Positions 52,248 through 61,076 of a stretch of 64,000 bases of DNA are shown here, piece after piece. Positions within the stretch are counted from its first letter, which is position 1. Each line of letters starts with the position of its first letter. The DNA is from WLMZ01 sp043753895. GTDB taxonomy: Bacteria > Actinomycetota > Acidimicrobiia > Acidimicrobiales > Ilumatobacteraceae. A model generated the notes under the pieces. The model searched no databases and was not told the DNA's origin. It was given only the letters and a program-made list of their open reading frames with translations. Location: contig JAYUWK010000146.1 in assembly GCA_043753895.1 (NCBI GenBank), positions 1 through 64,000 of the forward strand, read 5' to 3'. The translations under genes and the position numbers were made by a program.

Positions 52248-52712
52248 ATGTCTTTGCGCATGCTCACTCCTGGTGATATCGCTCCCGTTGTCGATTTGCT
52301 CGATCAGGACGGAACTGCATTCGATTGGGCCGACCTACGCGGCCACCGCACGCTGATCTTCTTCTATCCAAAAGCCTCCACACCTGGGTGCACACAGCAG
52401 GCATGCGCCCTGCGAGACATCCGTGCGACAATTGACGACACGCGCATCATCGGCGTCAGCCCCGACAAGCCGGCGGCTCAGAAGAAGTTCGCTGAGAAGA
52501 ACTCGCTGCCATATCCCCTTCTCGCTGATCTGGATCACGAACTCGCCGAGGCGTTTGGCGTCTGGAAGCAGAAGCAGAACTACGGCCGCTCCTACATGGG
52601 CATTGAGCGTTCGGCGTTTCTCATCGACGCCGACGGCGTCGTCGAGCATGCCTGGTACAAGATCAGTCCGAAGGACACTCCGGTCAAACTGCTCGAGGTG
52701 CTCGAGGCATGA
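52248..52712 (+). CDS. Thioredoxin-dependent peroxiredoxin (BCP/PrxQ)
   Basis: A 154-aa atypical 2-Cys peroxiredoxin. FFYPKASTPGCTQQAC contains the peroxidatic C48 and a resolving C53 five residues on, as in PrxQ. ISPDKPAAQKKFAEKNSLPYPLL, and FLIDADGVVEHAW are also typical. It reduces peroxides with thioredoxin. RBS GGAGGG precedes ATG 52248, which discounts the upstream-open frame. The stop overlaps the next gene by 4 bp. Confidence 0.93.
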   Translation: MSLRMLTPGDIAPVVDLLDQDGTAFDWADLRGHRTLIFFYPKASTPGCTQQACALRDIRATIDDTRIIGVSPDKPAAQKKFAEKNSLPYPLLADLDHELAEAFGVWKQKQNYGRSYMGIERSAFLIDADGVVEHAWYKISPKDTPVKLLEVLEA

Positions 52713-53137
52713 CGTTGTTTCCCCGGCCCGCCGACGTCATCGCCCACCGCCCGCCATTTCTGTTCGTCGATGAGATCACTGCGCTCGAGCCCGGCCACAG
52801 CGCCACCGGGCTGTGGCGCCTCACAGGTGACGAGTGGTTCTTTGGTGGGCACTTCCCTGGCCGCCCCACCCTGCCCGGGGTGTTGATGTGTGAGGCCATC
52901 GCGCAAGTCGGTGCGATCGCAGTGCTCACCGACGATCGATTCGCCGGGAAGCTTCCGCTGTTCGGAGGGCTCGACAGTGCTCGCTTTCGGCGTCAGGTGG
53001 TGCCCGGAGACACGCTCGAGTTGTCGGTCGAGCTGGGTCGAATGTCTGCCCGCGCTGGCAAGGGCACCGGCAAGGCGTTGCTCGACGGTGCGATCGCGTG
53101 TGAGTGTGAGCTGATGTTCGTACTCGTCAACGCGTAG
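52709..53137 (+). CDS. FabZ-like 3-hydroxyacyl-ACP dehydratase
   Basis: A 142-aa hotdog-fold dehydratase. HRPPFLFVDEI and GHFPGRPTLPGVLMCEAIAQ contain the catalytic His and Glu of FabZ; FGGLDSARFRRQVVPGD is the next conserved segment. It dehydrates (3R)-hydroxyacyl-ACP in fatty acid elongation. It overlaps the peroxiredoxin gene by 4 bp rather than joining the fab operon that begins 1 kb away on the other strand. Could act on a CoA or polyketide substrate instead. Confidence 0.85.
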   Translation: MTLFPRPADVIAHRPPFLFVDEITALEPGHSATGLWRLTGDEWFFGGHFPGRPTLPGVLMCEAIAQVGAIAVLTDDRFAGKLPLFGGLDSARFRRQVVPGDTLELSVELGRMSARAGKGTGKALLDGAIACECELMFVLVNA

Positions 53138-53152
53138 CGATCGGTACACCCA

Positions 53153-54103
53153 ATGAGCGTGCACGCAGCGGAGGTTCCCGAGCCGTTCGACGCGGGGATG
53201 CTCGACGTGGATGACGGCCACATGCTGTACCACGAACAACTCGGCCGGCCCGACGGTGTCCCGGTGATCTACCTGCATGGTGGGCCGGGTTCGGGCTGCG
53301 AGCTTGGGCCGCGAACTCCCTTCGATCTCAAGCGCCATCGTGCTGTCCTGATAGATCAGCGTGCGGCTGGCAGGAGCACGCCCTACGCAGGCGACGACGG
53401 CGTGAACTGGGCGGCAATCGACATGAACCACCACATTGCCGACATCGAACAACTCCGTGCTCACCTCGGTATCGACAAGTGGATCGTCTTCGGACTCTCG
53501 TGGGGGTCTGTGCTCGGTCTGACCTACGCCGAGCGGCATCCTGATCGTGTGGCAGCGGTCGTTGTTGCGGCCGTGAGCACTGGCACGTCAGCGGACATCG
53601 ACTGGCTGACGGTGCATGCCGGACGGTTCTTCCCGTCGGAATGGCACCAGTTCCGCGATCACATCCCCGCCGAGCTGCGCGGTATACGTCTGGTCGATGC
53701 CTACAACGAACTCCTCATGCACCCTGATCCGGCGGTACATGAGCCAGCGGCCGCGGCGTGGTGTCGCTGGGAGGATGCCCACGTGGCTACGACGCCTGGC
53801 GCCATGCCGAATCCTCGATTTGAGGATGCGAGGTTTCGCCTTGCCTTCGCGCGCCAGGTAACGCACTGTTGGCGCCACGACTCGTGGCTCAGCGACGACG
53901 AGATCGTCCGAGGCGCCCACCGGTTGACAGGTATTCCCGGGTGGCTCATCCATGGTCGCCTCGATGTCAGCAGCCCGCTCGACGCGCCGTGGCGTATCCA
54001 GCAGGCGTGGCCCGGAAGCGAGCTGATCGTCGTAGACGACGAAGGCCACGGAGGAACGACCATGATGTCGCATTGTCGCCGTGTGCTCGCCGATCTGGGT
54101 TGA
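53153..54103 (+). CDS. Prolyl aminopeptidase (S33 alpha/beta hydrolase)
   Basis: A 316-aa enzyme. The oxyanion loop HGGPGSG, DQRAAGRSTPYA (family DQRGxGxS), nucleophile GLSWGS, acid in HGRLDVSSP and catalytic His in DEGHGG follow the proline iminopeptidase order and length. It releases N-terminal proline from peptides, in the cytoplasm (no signal peptide). DQRAAG replaces the usual DQRGCG. It is 15 bp after the FabZ-like gene and convergent with fabF. Confidence 0.88.
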   Translation: MSVHAAEVPEPFDAGMLDVDDGHMLYHEQLGRPDGVPVIYLHGGPGSGCELGPRTPFDLKRHRAVLIDQRAAGRSTPYAGDDGVNWAAIDMNHHIADIEQLRAHLGIDKWIVFGLSWGSVLGLTYAERHPDRVAAVVVAAVSTGTSADIDWLTVHAGRFFPSEWHQFRDHIPAELRGIRLVDAYNELLMHPDPAVHEPAAAAWCRWEDAHVATTPGAMPNPRFEDARFRLAFARQVTHCWRHDSWLSDDEIVRGAHRLTGIPGWLIHGRLDVSSPLDAPWRIQQAWPGSELIVVDDEGHGGTTMMSHCRRVLADLG

Positions 54104-54128
54104 CATGCCACTGCGGGCGTGCGTGTCG

Positions 54129-55319
54129 TCAGTGGCCGGTGCCGGTGCCGATGACGACCGAGCCGTTGTGGCCACCGAAACCGAAGTTGTTCGAGATCGT
54201 CGGGCCGGGTTCCCAGGCGCGGGGCTGGCCCATCACGATGTCGACCAGCATGTCGTCAGATAATTGCGTGGTGCCTGCGGTGGGAGGAATGAGACCGTGC
54301 TCTATCGAAAGCAGCACGGCGGCCGCCTCGAGCGCGCCAGCAGCACCGAGCGGATGGCCGGTGACACCCTTGATGCTCGTCATCGGTGGGCTCTGGGGGC
54401 CGAACACGGTACGAACGGCTTCGGCCTCGGCCGCATCGTTGAGCGGCGTGGATGTGCCGTGAGCGTTGATCTGGCGGATGTCGGCCGGCGACAGGCCGGC
54501 GTCGTCGATCGCCAGGCTCATGCAGTGAATGGCACCGGTTCCGCCGGGGGCGGGGGCGGTGATGTGGTGAGCATCGGCAGTGCTCGCCGCGCCGAGGATC
54601 TCGCCGTAGATCGTGGCTCCGCGGGCCTCGGCGACCTCCCAGGCCTCGAGGATGAACGTGGCCGAACCCTCGCCCATCACGAAGCCGTCGCGCGTGATGT
54701 CGAAGGGCTTACTCGCCCCGCTCGACGACAACGCGGTCATGTTGGAAAAGCCGGCGAGCGACGTGAGCGTTGCGGCCGCTTCGGAGCCGCCGGTGACCAT
54801 GGCATCGCAACGGCCCCAGCTGATCAGGCGGGCGGCATAGCCAATGGCGTGCGTGGCCGCTGCACAGGCGGTGCAGATGGTTTCGTTGGGGCCCTGAAGG
54901 CCGTAGCGCATCGAGATCGCAGCGCCGGAGGCGTTGCCCATCATCATTGGTACGAGGAACGGCGAGACTCGGCGTTCGCCCTTGGTGAGGCGCAGTTCCA
55001 CCTGCTCTTCGAGTGTACGCAGACCGCCGATGCCCGTGCCGTAGACCACACCGAAACGGCGTGGGTCGACATCGGGTTGGCCGGCATGTTCGAACGCTTC
55101 GATCGCAGACGCGATCGCGAACTGCTCGACAGCGTCGGCGCGGCGTGACTCCTTGGGACTGGCGTAATACGGCGAGGGATCCCAGTCGGCGAAGGTGATC
55201 GATTTGGTGCCGGTCGTGGCAGGGCCGAGAAGGCCCTGCCAGAACGCAGCTTTACCCATTCCGCAGGGCGCGACCACTCCGTAGCCGGTGATGGCGACGC
55301 GCCGTCCGCGCCCTTCCAT
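54129..55319 (-). CDS. fabF: Beta-ketoacyl-ACP synthase II (FabF)
   Basis: A 396-aa condensing enzyme. Catalytic Cys in ICTACAAATHAIG, His in INAHGTSTPLND, and second His in KGVTGHPLGAAGALE; FGFGGHNGSVV at the C-terminus. It elongates acyl-ACP with malonyl-ACP. The ATG overlaps the acpP stop by 1 nt (TGATG). Last gene of the fabD-fabH-fabG-acpP-fabF operon. Confidence 0.95.
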   Translation of the reverse strand: MEGRGRRVAITGYGVVAPCGMGKAAFWQGLLGPATTGTKSITFADWDPSPYYASPKESRRADAVEQFAIASAIEAFEHAGQPDVDPRRFGVVYGTGIGGLRTLEEQVELRLTKGERRVSPFLVPMMMGNASGAAISMRYGLQGPNETICTACAAATHAIGYAARLISWGRCDAMVTGGSEAAATLTSLAGFSNMTALSSSGASKPFDITRDGFVMGEGSATFILEAWEVAEARGATIYGEILGAASTADAHHITAPAPGGTGAIHCMSLAIDDAGLSPADIRQINAHGTSTPLNDAAEAEAVRTVFGPQSPPMTSIKGVTGHPLGAAGALEAAAVLLSIEHGLIPPTAGTTQLSDDMLVDIVMGQPRAWEPGPTISNNFGFGGHNGSVVIGTGTGH

Positions 55320-55555
55320 CAGAGCTTGCCGACGACCAGGTCGTATGCCTGGCCGACGGTCTCGATGCCTTCGAGTTCCTCTTCGGGAACCTCTACACCG
55401 AACTCCTCTTCGAGCGCCATGACCAACTCGACGAGGTCGAGGCTGTCGGCGTCGAGGTCGTCGGCGAACTTGGCCTCGGGCACGACCTGATCGGCCGAGA
55501 CCGACAGCACATCGACGGCGCACTTCTTGAAGCGATCGAACTTTTCCTGATCCAC
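55319..55555 (-). CDS. acpP: Acyl carrier protein
   Basis: A 78-aa acidic ACP. The phosphopantetheine serine is in DADSLDLVELVMALEEEF. The GTG start has GGAG 7 nt upstream. A 59-bp gap to fabG is the largest in the operon and may allow extra translation control for this highly expressed protein. Confidence 0.97.
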   Translation of the reverse strand: MDQEKFDRFKKCAVDVLSVSADQVVPEAKFADDLDADSLDLVELVMALEEEFGVEVPEEELEGIETVGQAYDLVVGKL

Positions 55556-55614
55556 TGCTTTTCTCCAATGCTGTTCTTGGTGTTGTTGAGATGAGTTGAC
55601 TGACGGTCGGCGGA

Positions 55615-56319
55615 CTAGTGGCCCATGCCGAGGCCGCCATCGACGGGGATGACCGCGCCGGTGATGAAGGCAGCATCGTCGGAAGCGAGGAAGGCCACGA
55701 CCCCGGCGATTTCCTCGGGCGTTGCCATGCGCCCGAGTGGTACTGCATCGGTGAACTCGGCGAGACGTTTCTCGCCGAGAGCAGCCGTCATGTCGGTGGC
55801 CACGGGGCCAGGGGCCACGACATTGCAGGTGATGTTACGCGACCCGAGCTCGCGCGCGAGGGAACGAGCGAGGCCGACAAGCCCGGCCTTGCTGGCTGCG
55901 TAGTTGGCCTGGCCCGCAGAGCCAAGCAGGCCCACGACTGACGACATGAAGATCATCCGTCCGGCGCGGGCGCGCAGCATGCCCTGTGTGGCGCGTTTGG
56001 CAACCCGGTAGGCGGCCGTGAGGTTGGCGTCGATGACACTGGTGAAGGCCTGCTCGTTCATGCGGAGCAGCAGACCATCGTTGGTGAGCCCTGCGTTCGA
56101 GACCAGAACCTGCACTGGGCCGTAGCGCTCTTCGGCAAAGGCGAAGGCCGCATCGACATCGGAGCCGGAAGTGACATCGCAGCGGACACTGGCGAAGCCC
56201 TCGGGAGGGGGAGTGGTGTTGTAGGTGACCACCACGTTGTCGCCGAGCGCGGCAAAGCGATGCGCACACGCGAGGCCGATGCCTTTCGAGCCGCCGGTGA
56301 TCAGCACAGTACGGCTCAT
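55615..56319 (-). CDS. fabG: 3-Oxoacyl-ACP reductase (FabG)
   Basis: A 234-aa classical SDR. TGGSKGIGLA cofactor loop, NAG, catalytic S in SSVVGLLGSAGQ, YAASK (YxxxK), and C-terminal GAVIPVDGGLGMGH typical of FabG. NADPH-dependent reduction of 3-ketoacyl-ACP. The ATG overlaps the fabH stop by 4 bp; sequence further upstream in frame is shadow of fabH. Confidence 0.94.
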   Translation of the reverse strand: MSRTVLITGGSKGIGLACAHRFAALGDNVVVTYNTTPPPEGFASVRCDVTSGSDVDAAFAFAEERYGPVQVLVSNAGLTNDGLLLRMNEQAFTSVIDANLTAAYRVAKRATQGMLRARAGRMIFMSSVVGLLGSAGQANYAASKAGLVGLARSLARELGSRNITCNVVAPGPVATDMTAALGEKRLAEFTDAVPLGRMATPEEIAGVVAFLASDDAAFITGAVIPVDGGLGMGH

Positions 56320-57269
56320 CCGGTGCCACCCCAGCGCAGCACCGCACTTGCGGCGGTCATGCCGGCACCGAAGCCAACGAGCAAGACGAGGTCTCCAGCC
56401 TGTACACGCCCCGCATCGAGCGCTGCGTTCATCGCCAACGGTATAGACGCAGCGGACGTGTTGCCCGTGTAGTGAAGAACCGTCGCGGCGCGCTCCATCG
56501 GGATGCCGAGACGATTGCACGCTGCCTCGATGATGCGCACGTTGGCCTGGTGTGGCACGACCAATGCAATGTCGTCGGCAGTGACGCCAGCGTGACCCAT
56601 CGACTTGGTGGCAGAGTCCACCATGATGCGCACTGCGCGACGGAAGACTTCCTTGCCCTCCATCTGGATGAAGCCACCGACCTCGGCGTAGAGAAAGCGC
56701 TCGGCGCTGCCATCGGCATCGAGGTCCCAGCCGAGCAGCTGTCCGGGGCCCGGCACGTGTTCGAGCACGGCAGCACCGGAGCCATCGGCGAAGAGGATCG
56801 CGGTGTTGCGGTCGGTCCAATCGGTGATGCGCGCCAGCGTGTCAGTGCCGATGATGAGCACCTTGTTGGCGCCCATTGCGATGAGTCCGTGCGCGGTGAC
56901 GAGCGCGTACATGAAGCCCGAGCACGCCGCGTTCACGTCGAAGGCGCCGCAACGCAGACCGAGTTCGTGCTGCACGGTGGCCGATGTGGCGGGCACCGTG
57001 CGGTCGGGTGTGGTGGTGGCCAGGATCAGTGCGTCGATCTCGCTTGGATCGACCCCTGCCATCTCGATGGCGCGGCGTCCGGCCTCGATAGACAGCCCAG
57101 CCGTGGTGCCACCGACATGACGCTCGTGGATACCCGTGCGTTCGATGATCCACTGATCGTTGGTCTCGAACATGCCCTCGAGATCGGTGTTCGTGAGCAC
57201 CTTCGGGGGTAGCGCCGAACCCCAACCGGTGATGATGGCGCCGCGGATGCCGTGGGGGATGGTGGGCAT
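56316..57269 (-). CDS. fabH: Beta-ketoacyl-ACP synthase III (FabH)
   Basis: A 317-aa initiating condensing enzyme. Catalytic triad: Cys in NAACSGF, His in PHQANVRI, Asn in HYTGNTSAASIP. It condenses acetyl- or branched acyl-CoA with malonyl-ACP. ATG at 57269 is one nucleotide after the fabD stop. Confidence 0.96.
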   Translation of the reverse strand: MPTIPHGIRGAIITGWGSALPPKVLTNTDLEGMFETNDQWIIERTGIHERHVGGTTAGLSIEAGRRAIEMAGVDPSEIDALILATTTPDRTVPATSATVQHELGLRCGAFDVNAACSGFMYALVTAHGLIAMGANKVLIIGTDTLARITDWTDRNTAILFADGSGAAVLEHVPGPGQLLGWDLDADGSAERFLYAEVGGFIQMEGKEVFRRAVRIMVDSATKSMGHAGVTADDIALVVPHQANVRIIEAACNRLGIPMERAATVLHYTGNTSAASIPLAMNAALDAGRVQAGDLVLLVGFGAGMTAASAVLRWGGTG

Positions 57270-57270
57270 G

Positions 57271-58446
57271 TCAGATGGTCCTCAGCCAGGCGATGGGTTG
57301 GCGCAACGTGATTCGCTCGCCGTGCACGGCGATGTAGCTCTGCAGGATCCCTGCGAACGGCGAGCGCACCTCGATGTCACCGATGTGGCCGAGCACCATG
57401 CCGACGGCGATGGTGCTGCCGTCGGCAATGTCGGAAAGGGGCGTGAAGATACCAGCGGCAGGGCTGACCACAAGACGCTCGACCGCAAACAGGTGCTCGC
57501 CCTCGAACTGTGCAACCGACCGCGACGAACCGGTGTTGAGCCACTCGATGAGTTTGTCGAGATCCTCGGGCGTGGAGACCGAAATCGTGCGGGCTGTATC
57601 GACGGTGCGTTTGGCCATACCGGTGAGCACACCACCGGGCCCGAGTTCGGCGAAACCGTTGACGCCGAGTTCGGCGAGAGTGAGCAGGCAGTGCTTCCAC
57701 CGGACCGGGCTGCTGAGCTGCGCCGAAAGCAAGCTCGCCCACGCCTGGCCAGTGTTGTGGGCCAAGGAATCGACGTTGGAAACAACCGGCACCTCGGTGT
57801 CGCGCGGGCTGGCTTCGGCGATGGCTTTACGCAAACGATCCCGGGCGGGCGCCATGAAGGGTGTGTGGAACGCACCACTGACCTGCAGAGACATGACTTT
57901 CTTCGCGCCGAGTTCTTTCGCGACCATGCTGGCGGCGACCACGCCCTCTCGCGAGCCGGCAATGACGACTTGGCCGGGCGCGTTGAAGTTGGCGACCCAC
58001 ACGTCGTTGTCGGCGCGACGGCATGCGACTTCGACCTGATCGTCGTCGAGCCCGAGCACCGCAGCCATGGTGCCGGGATTGTCGAGCCCCGCTTGATGCA
58101 TCGCGTCAGCGCGCTCGCACACGAGTCGAACCCCATCGTCGAAACTCAGCGCGCCACTCGCCGTGAGGGCGGTGTACTCGCCCAAGCTGTGCCCCGCGCA
58201 ATAGCTGGGTTCAATGCCGAGACGCTCGACAGCGTCGAGCACCATCAGGCTGGAGACGAAGGTGGTGAGTTGTGCATTGCGAGTATCGCGGAGCTCTTCG
58301 GCATCGGCATCGAGCAGTAGTCTGGCCACGTCGCGGTCGGCGTATTCCGACGCTTCCTCGACGAGCTCCCAGCTCTCGTGATCTGCCCACGGGCGTCCCA
58401 TGCCCGGCCGTTGTGAACCCTGGCCGGGGAAGGTGAAGGCAAGCAT
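57271..58446 (-). CDS. fabD: Malonyl-CoA:ACP transacylase (FabD) with C-terminal biotinyl/lipoyl-like domain
   Basis: A 391-aa protein, ~80 longer than standard FabD (~310). The transacylase core (1-~305) has FPGQGSQ (7-13), nucleophile S87 in GHSLGE, and H194 in GAFHTPFM. After a short linker, residues ~322-391 read as a barrel-sandwich hybrid: VVSPAAGIFTPL, DGSTIAVGMVLGHIG, VRSPFAGILQSYIAVHGERI and RQPIAWL, matching the repeated G-x-V / G-x-x-V / GQPL pattern of biotinyl/lipoyl domains. The modifiable MKM lysine is absent, so it is probably a non-modified structural or interaction domain. The start is ATG 58446. First gene of the fab operon. Confidence 0.93.
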   Translation of the reverse strand: MLAFTFPGQGSQRPGMGRPWADHESWELVEEASEYADRDVARLLLDADAEELRDTRNAQLTTFVSSLMVLDAVERLGIEPSYCAGHSLGEYTALTASGALSFDDGVRLVCERADAMHQAGLDNPGTMAAVLGLDDDQVEVACRRADNDVWVANFNAPGQVVIAGSREGVVAASMVAKELGAKKVMSLQVSGAFHTPFMAPARDRLRKAIAEASPRDTEVPVVSNVDSLAHNTGQAWASLLSAQLSSPVRWKHCLLTLAELGVNGFAELGPGGVLTGMAKRTVDTARTISVSTPEDLDKLIEWLNTGSSRSVAQFEGEHLFAVERLVVSPAAGIFTPLSDIADGSTIAVGMVLGHIGDIEVRSPFAGILQSYIAVHGERITLRQPIAWLRTI

Positions 58447-58616
58447 GATTCGGTGTTCGGTCTCCTCGTGTGGGTTTCCCCCGTGGATCGAGAGGCTAGA
58501 CGCTCGACTACCCACGCGTGTTACTACCCGCGGGTAGCAAGACGCGCAGCGACACAGAGGGACCGATTTGCCCGTGTCGTCGCCCGAGGTCGCTGGCTAC
58601 ACTGGCGGCGCAACTT

Positions 58617-58699
58617 GCCCGAGTGGCGGAATGGCAGACGCGGAGGACTCAAAATCCTTTGTTGGAAACAACGTGTGGGTTCGAGTCCCACCTCGGGCA
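58617..58699 (+). tRNA. tRNA-Leu (anticodon CAA)
   Basis: The 83-nt gene has acceptor arms GCCCGAG (58617-58623) and CTCGGGC (58692-58698) with discriminator A. Anticodon stem GAGGA/TCCTT surrounds loop CTCAAAA, giving anticodon CAA. A long class II variable arm (GTTGGAAACAAC) and T arm GTGGG-TTCGAGT-CCCAC follow. CCA is not encoded. Confidence 0.95.
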
Positions 58700-58916
58700 C
58701 TCCTCGACGGACTCCAGTCCATTTTCTGGAATCAGATGACTCCTCTGATGGGATGCAAGATGTTGCTCGGCATGGTGTCTCGCGGTGCGGACCTCATCGC
58801 GTTACGCACATAGCCGAGGTCCGAGGTCGTGACGCCGTTGGACAGCCTGGGCAGGCGTCGCGGTGCCAGACGTCGCCATCGCTGCGCTTGTTGTTGGACG
58901 CCAGAGGCGATCGTTT

Positions 58917-59735
58917 TCAGTGAGATCCTCTCACGGAGAGGGCAGCGACGAGTTCGCGACGGCTCCCTATCCCGAGCTTGTCGAACACAACGTGGAGGTG
59001 CTCTTGGAGAGTGTTCGCGGAGATGTGTAACTCGTTCACGATCGACGGAGTCGAGCGTCCCTGGAGCACTAACGCGACGACCCGGCTTTGGGCGGGCGTG
59101 AGGCCGTGAGCGGCCAGGATGAGCGAGCTCACGGCGGCGGTGTCGGCTGCGTTGAGGACGATCGCCAATTGAAGGCCTGCGGTCCCGTTGAGCGACGATG
59201 CCTCCACGGTGACCCAGCCGCCGCCTCCTCGACGCAGTCGAGTTGGGATCTGCGCCGCGATCGCGTCGCGATGGTTGCCGAGCAAACGGGCTGCCGCGGC
59301 GTAGATGGGCGCGGGAAGCTCGAGATGTGTTGGCCAGTCCGTGTCGACGATGTCGGCGAGGATCGATTCGGCTCGCGGATTGACGGAGACCACCGTGAGA
59401 TCGGCGTCGAGGATGATGATGCCCGGTCCACTGAAGTTCGACGCTTCTGGTAGGGCGGGGAACAGGGCGACCGTGCGACGCAGGCCGTCGGCGAGGAACG
59501 GAGCGACACGGCGCACGAAGTCGACCTCGTCGGCGTCGAAACCGAGCGGAGATTCGGCGCGGTGCAAACAGAGCACCCCCCAGCAGAGACCTCCGGCCAC
59601 CAGCGCGACGCGCAACTCGTCGCCCATCCCGATGGGGGCGAGCACATCCCGGTACACGCCGGTTCGGCCGCCATCTGACGAGTAGTACGGTTCAGGAGGT
59701 CGCCGGTTCGGCGACCAAGAAAGGGGATCGGCCAT
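58917..59735 (-). CDS. LuxR-family transcriptional regulator, apparently N-terminally truncated
   Basis: A 272-aa protein. Residues ~30-85 look like only the C-terminal half of a GAF-type sensor (GMGDELRVALVAGGLCWGVLCLHR), ~95-200 a PAS-like segment (GIIILDADLTVVSVNPRAE), and ~205-265 the LuxR HTH (LTPAQSRVVALVLQGRSTPSIVNELHISANTLQEHL read in parts). Full-length relatives have a further ~100 residues before DELR. Upstream in frame is a TAG stop, so the 5' part is missing here. ATG 59735 is within a CCATGG shared with the divergent GYD gene's start. It may still bind DNA; whether it is functional is unclear. Confidence 0.75.
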   Translation of the reverse strand: MADPLSWSPNRRPPEPYYSSDGGRTGVYRDVLAPIGMGDELRVALVAGGLCWGVLCLHRAESPLGFDADEVDFVRRVAPFLADGLRRTVALFPALPEASNFSGPGIIILDADLTVVSVNPRAESILADIVDTDWPTHLELPAPIYAAAARLLGNHRDAIAAQIPTRLRRGGGGWVTVEASSLNGTAGLQLAIVLNAADTAAVSSLILAAHGLTPAQSRVVALVLQGRSTPSIVNELHISANTLQEHLHVVFDKLGIGSRRELVAALSVRGSH

Positions 59736-60054
59736 GGCCAAGTATTTGTTCAAGGGGAACTACAAAGGCGACGGCATCAGGGGACTCTTAAACGAGGGTG
59801 GTTCCAAGCGTCGTGAGGCCGCTGACGCGGCGTTCGAGTCCGTTGGAGGCAAGATCGAGTGCATGTACTATGCATTCGGTGAAACGGACCTGTACGGCAT
59901 CTGCGATCTTCCCGACGTCGCCAGTGCAGCAGCCATTTCTCTGATGATCAACTCGACGGGTGCGTTGACGGTCACCCTCACACCGTTGCTGACAGTCGAG
60001 GATGTCGACGCTGCAATGACGAAATCACCGTCGTACCGTCCGCCGGGCGGCTGA
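59734..60054 (+). CDS. GYD-domain protein
   Basis: A 106-aa alpha/beta ferredoxin-like protein of the GYD family: MAKYLFKGNYKGDGIRGLL start, KIECMYYAFGETDLYGICDLPD core, and C-terminal TPLLTVEDVDAAM. Function of this family is not known to me. RBS AAGGGG lies ~7 nt before ATG. It overlaps the start of the divergent LuxR gene by 2 nt, so the two 5' ends abut and their promoters must lie inside each other's coding sequence. Confidence 0.85.
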   Translation: MAKYLFKGNYKGDGIRGLLNEGGSKRREAADAAFESVGGKIECMYYAFGETDLYGICDLPDVASAAAISLMINSTGALTVTLTPLLTVEDVDAAMTKSPSYRPPGG

Positions 60055-60353
60055 GGGCAACTGATGAGACGATGACTCGAAGCTCGAGCGGGCCACGAAC
60101 AAATCGTAGGCAGGCTCTGGGCGACCGACAGCTCTGGTGTTGAGGATCCCGGTCGCCCGAACGCTCATAGCGTCCCACCCAACGAGCGTCCTCACAACTC
60201 CCAGTTCGACTCCGACGCGCCGTTCGCCGCAGCTGAACGGCGATTGGTTCGGCGCGTTCTCGGGTGAGTGTTCTGCGTTCTCCTTCAAGACGCCTAGCGC
60301 GTTGAGCGGCGACTGGGCCTACTGTCCTGGTTCGGACGCGCGAGACTTCTCAG
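60055..60353. other. 299-bp intergenic region between GYD and kinase genes
   Basis: No recognisable gene. A hairpin with 8-bp arms CGCCGTTC (60218-60225) and GAACGGCG (60235-60242), 9-nt loop, may terminate the GYD transcript. Short frames on both strands here lack family character. Confidence 0.5.
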
Positions 60354-61076
60354 GTGAGAGCGTTCGATTCTGTCTCGACCTGGAAGCGGCTCGTGCCGGA
60401 CAAGGCGTCCGTCGAACGCCAATCGCTCCTTGAGATCCTCGCTTGGCGCATCGTGACCCTTAAGCGTTCGAGAATCCGAGTTGCGATTGACGGCTATACG
60501 GCGAGCGGCAAGACCACCTTCGGGCATGAGTTGGCGGGAGCGGTGCGAGCCGTGGGGAGGCCAACGCTTCGCGCGTCCTTGGATGACTTCAAGCGTCCTT
60601 GGCGCGATGCGATCGACAAGGGGTACGACCGCGTCTCAGGTGACGGCTATTACCGCAACGCCCCGGACTTCGAGTCTGCTCGCGAACTCCTGCTGAGGCC
60701 CGCAGGCGTCAACGGCTCAGGTTCGGTAGTTCTCTGCGCGCACGATCCGCTGACCGGCAAGGATCACCGCGACGTCGTCGTCGACGCCCCCGTTGATGCA
60801 GTGCTCATCGTCGACTCGGTCTTTGCGATGCGACCGGAGTACATCGAGTTCTGGGACTTCACCATCTGGCTCGACGTCAACGCGGACGTCTCGTTCGAAC
60901 GGGGCGTGCGGCGTGACGCTGCGATGGAAGGGTCGGCCTCAGCAGAACGGCTGCATCGTGATCGATATCGTGCCGCCGAGGAGATCTATGTGGCGGAGGT
61001 CGATCCCATGTCGATGGTCGACGTGGTGATCGACAACACGCACTTCTCGCAACCGCGAATCATTCCTCTGGCGTGA
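60354..61076 (+). CDS. P-loop uridine-kinase-like NTPase
   Basis: A 240-aa kinase-like protein. Walker A GYTASGKT (47-54) in RVAIDGYTASGKTTF, a SLDDFKRPW segment equal to the uridine-kinase substrate Asp motif, GYYRNAPDFES, LIVDSVFAMRPEY and a lid-like RGVRRDAAM (Arg-rich). Such proteins phosphorylate nucleosides or related small molecules, but the substrate here is unknown. GTG start. The stop overlaps the methyltransferase start by 4 bp, so they form a coupled pair. Confidence 0.85.
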   Translation: MRAFDSVSTWKRLVPDKASVERQSLLEILAWRIVTLKRSRIRVAIDGYTASGKTTFGHELAGAVRAVGRPTLRASLDDFKRPWRDAIDKGYDRVSGDGYYRNAPDFESARELLLRPAGVNGSGSVVLCAHDPLTGKDHRDVVVDAPVDAVLIVDSVFAMRPEYIEFWDFTIWLDVNADVSFERGVRRDAAMEGSASAERLHRDRYRAAEEIYVAEVDPMSMVDVVIDNTHFSQPRIIPLA

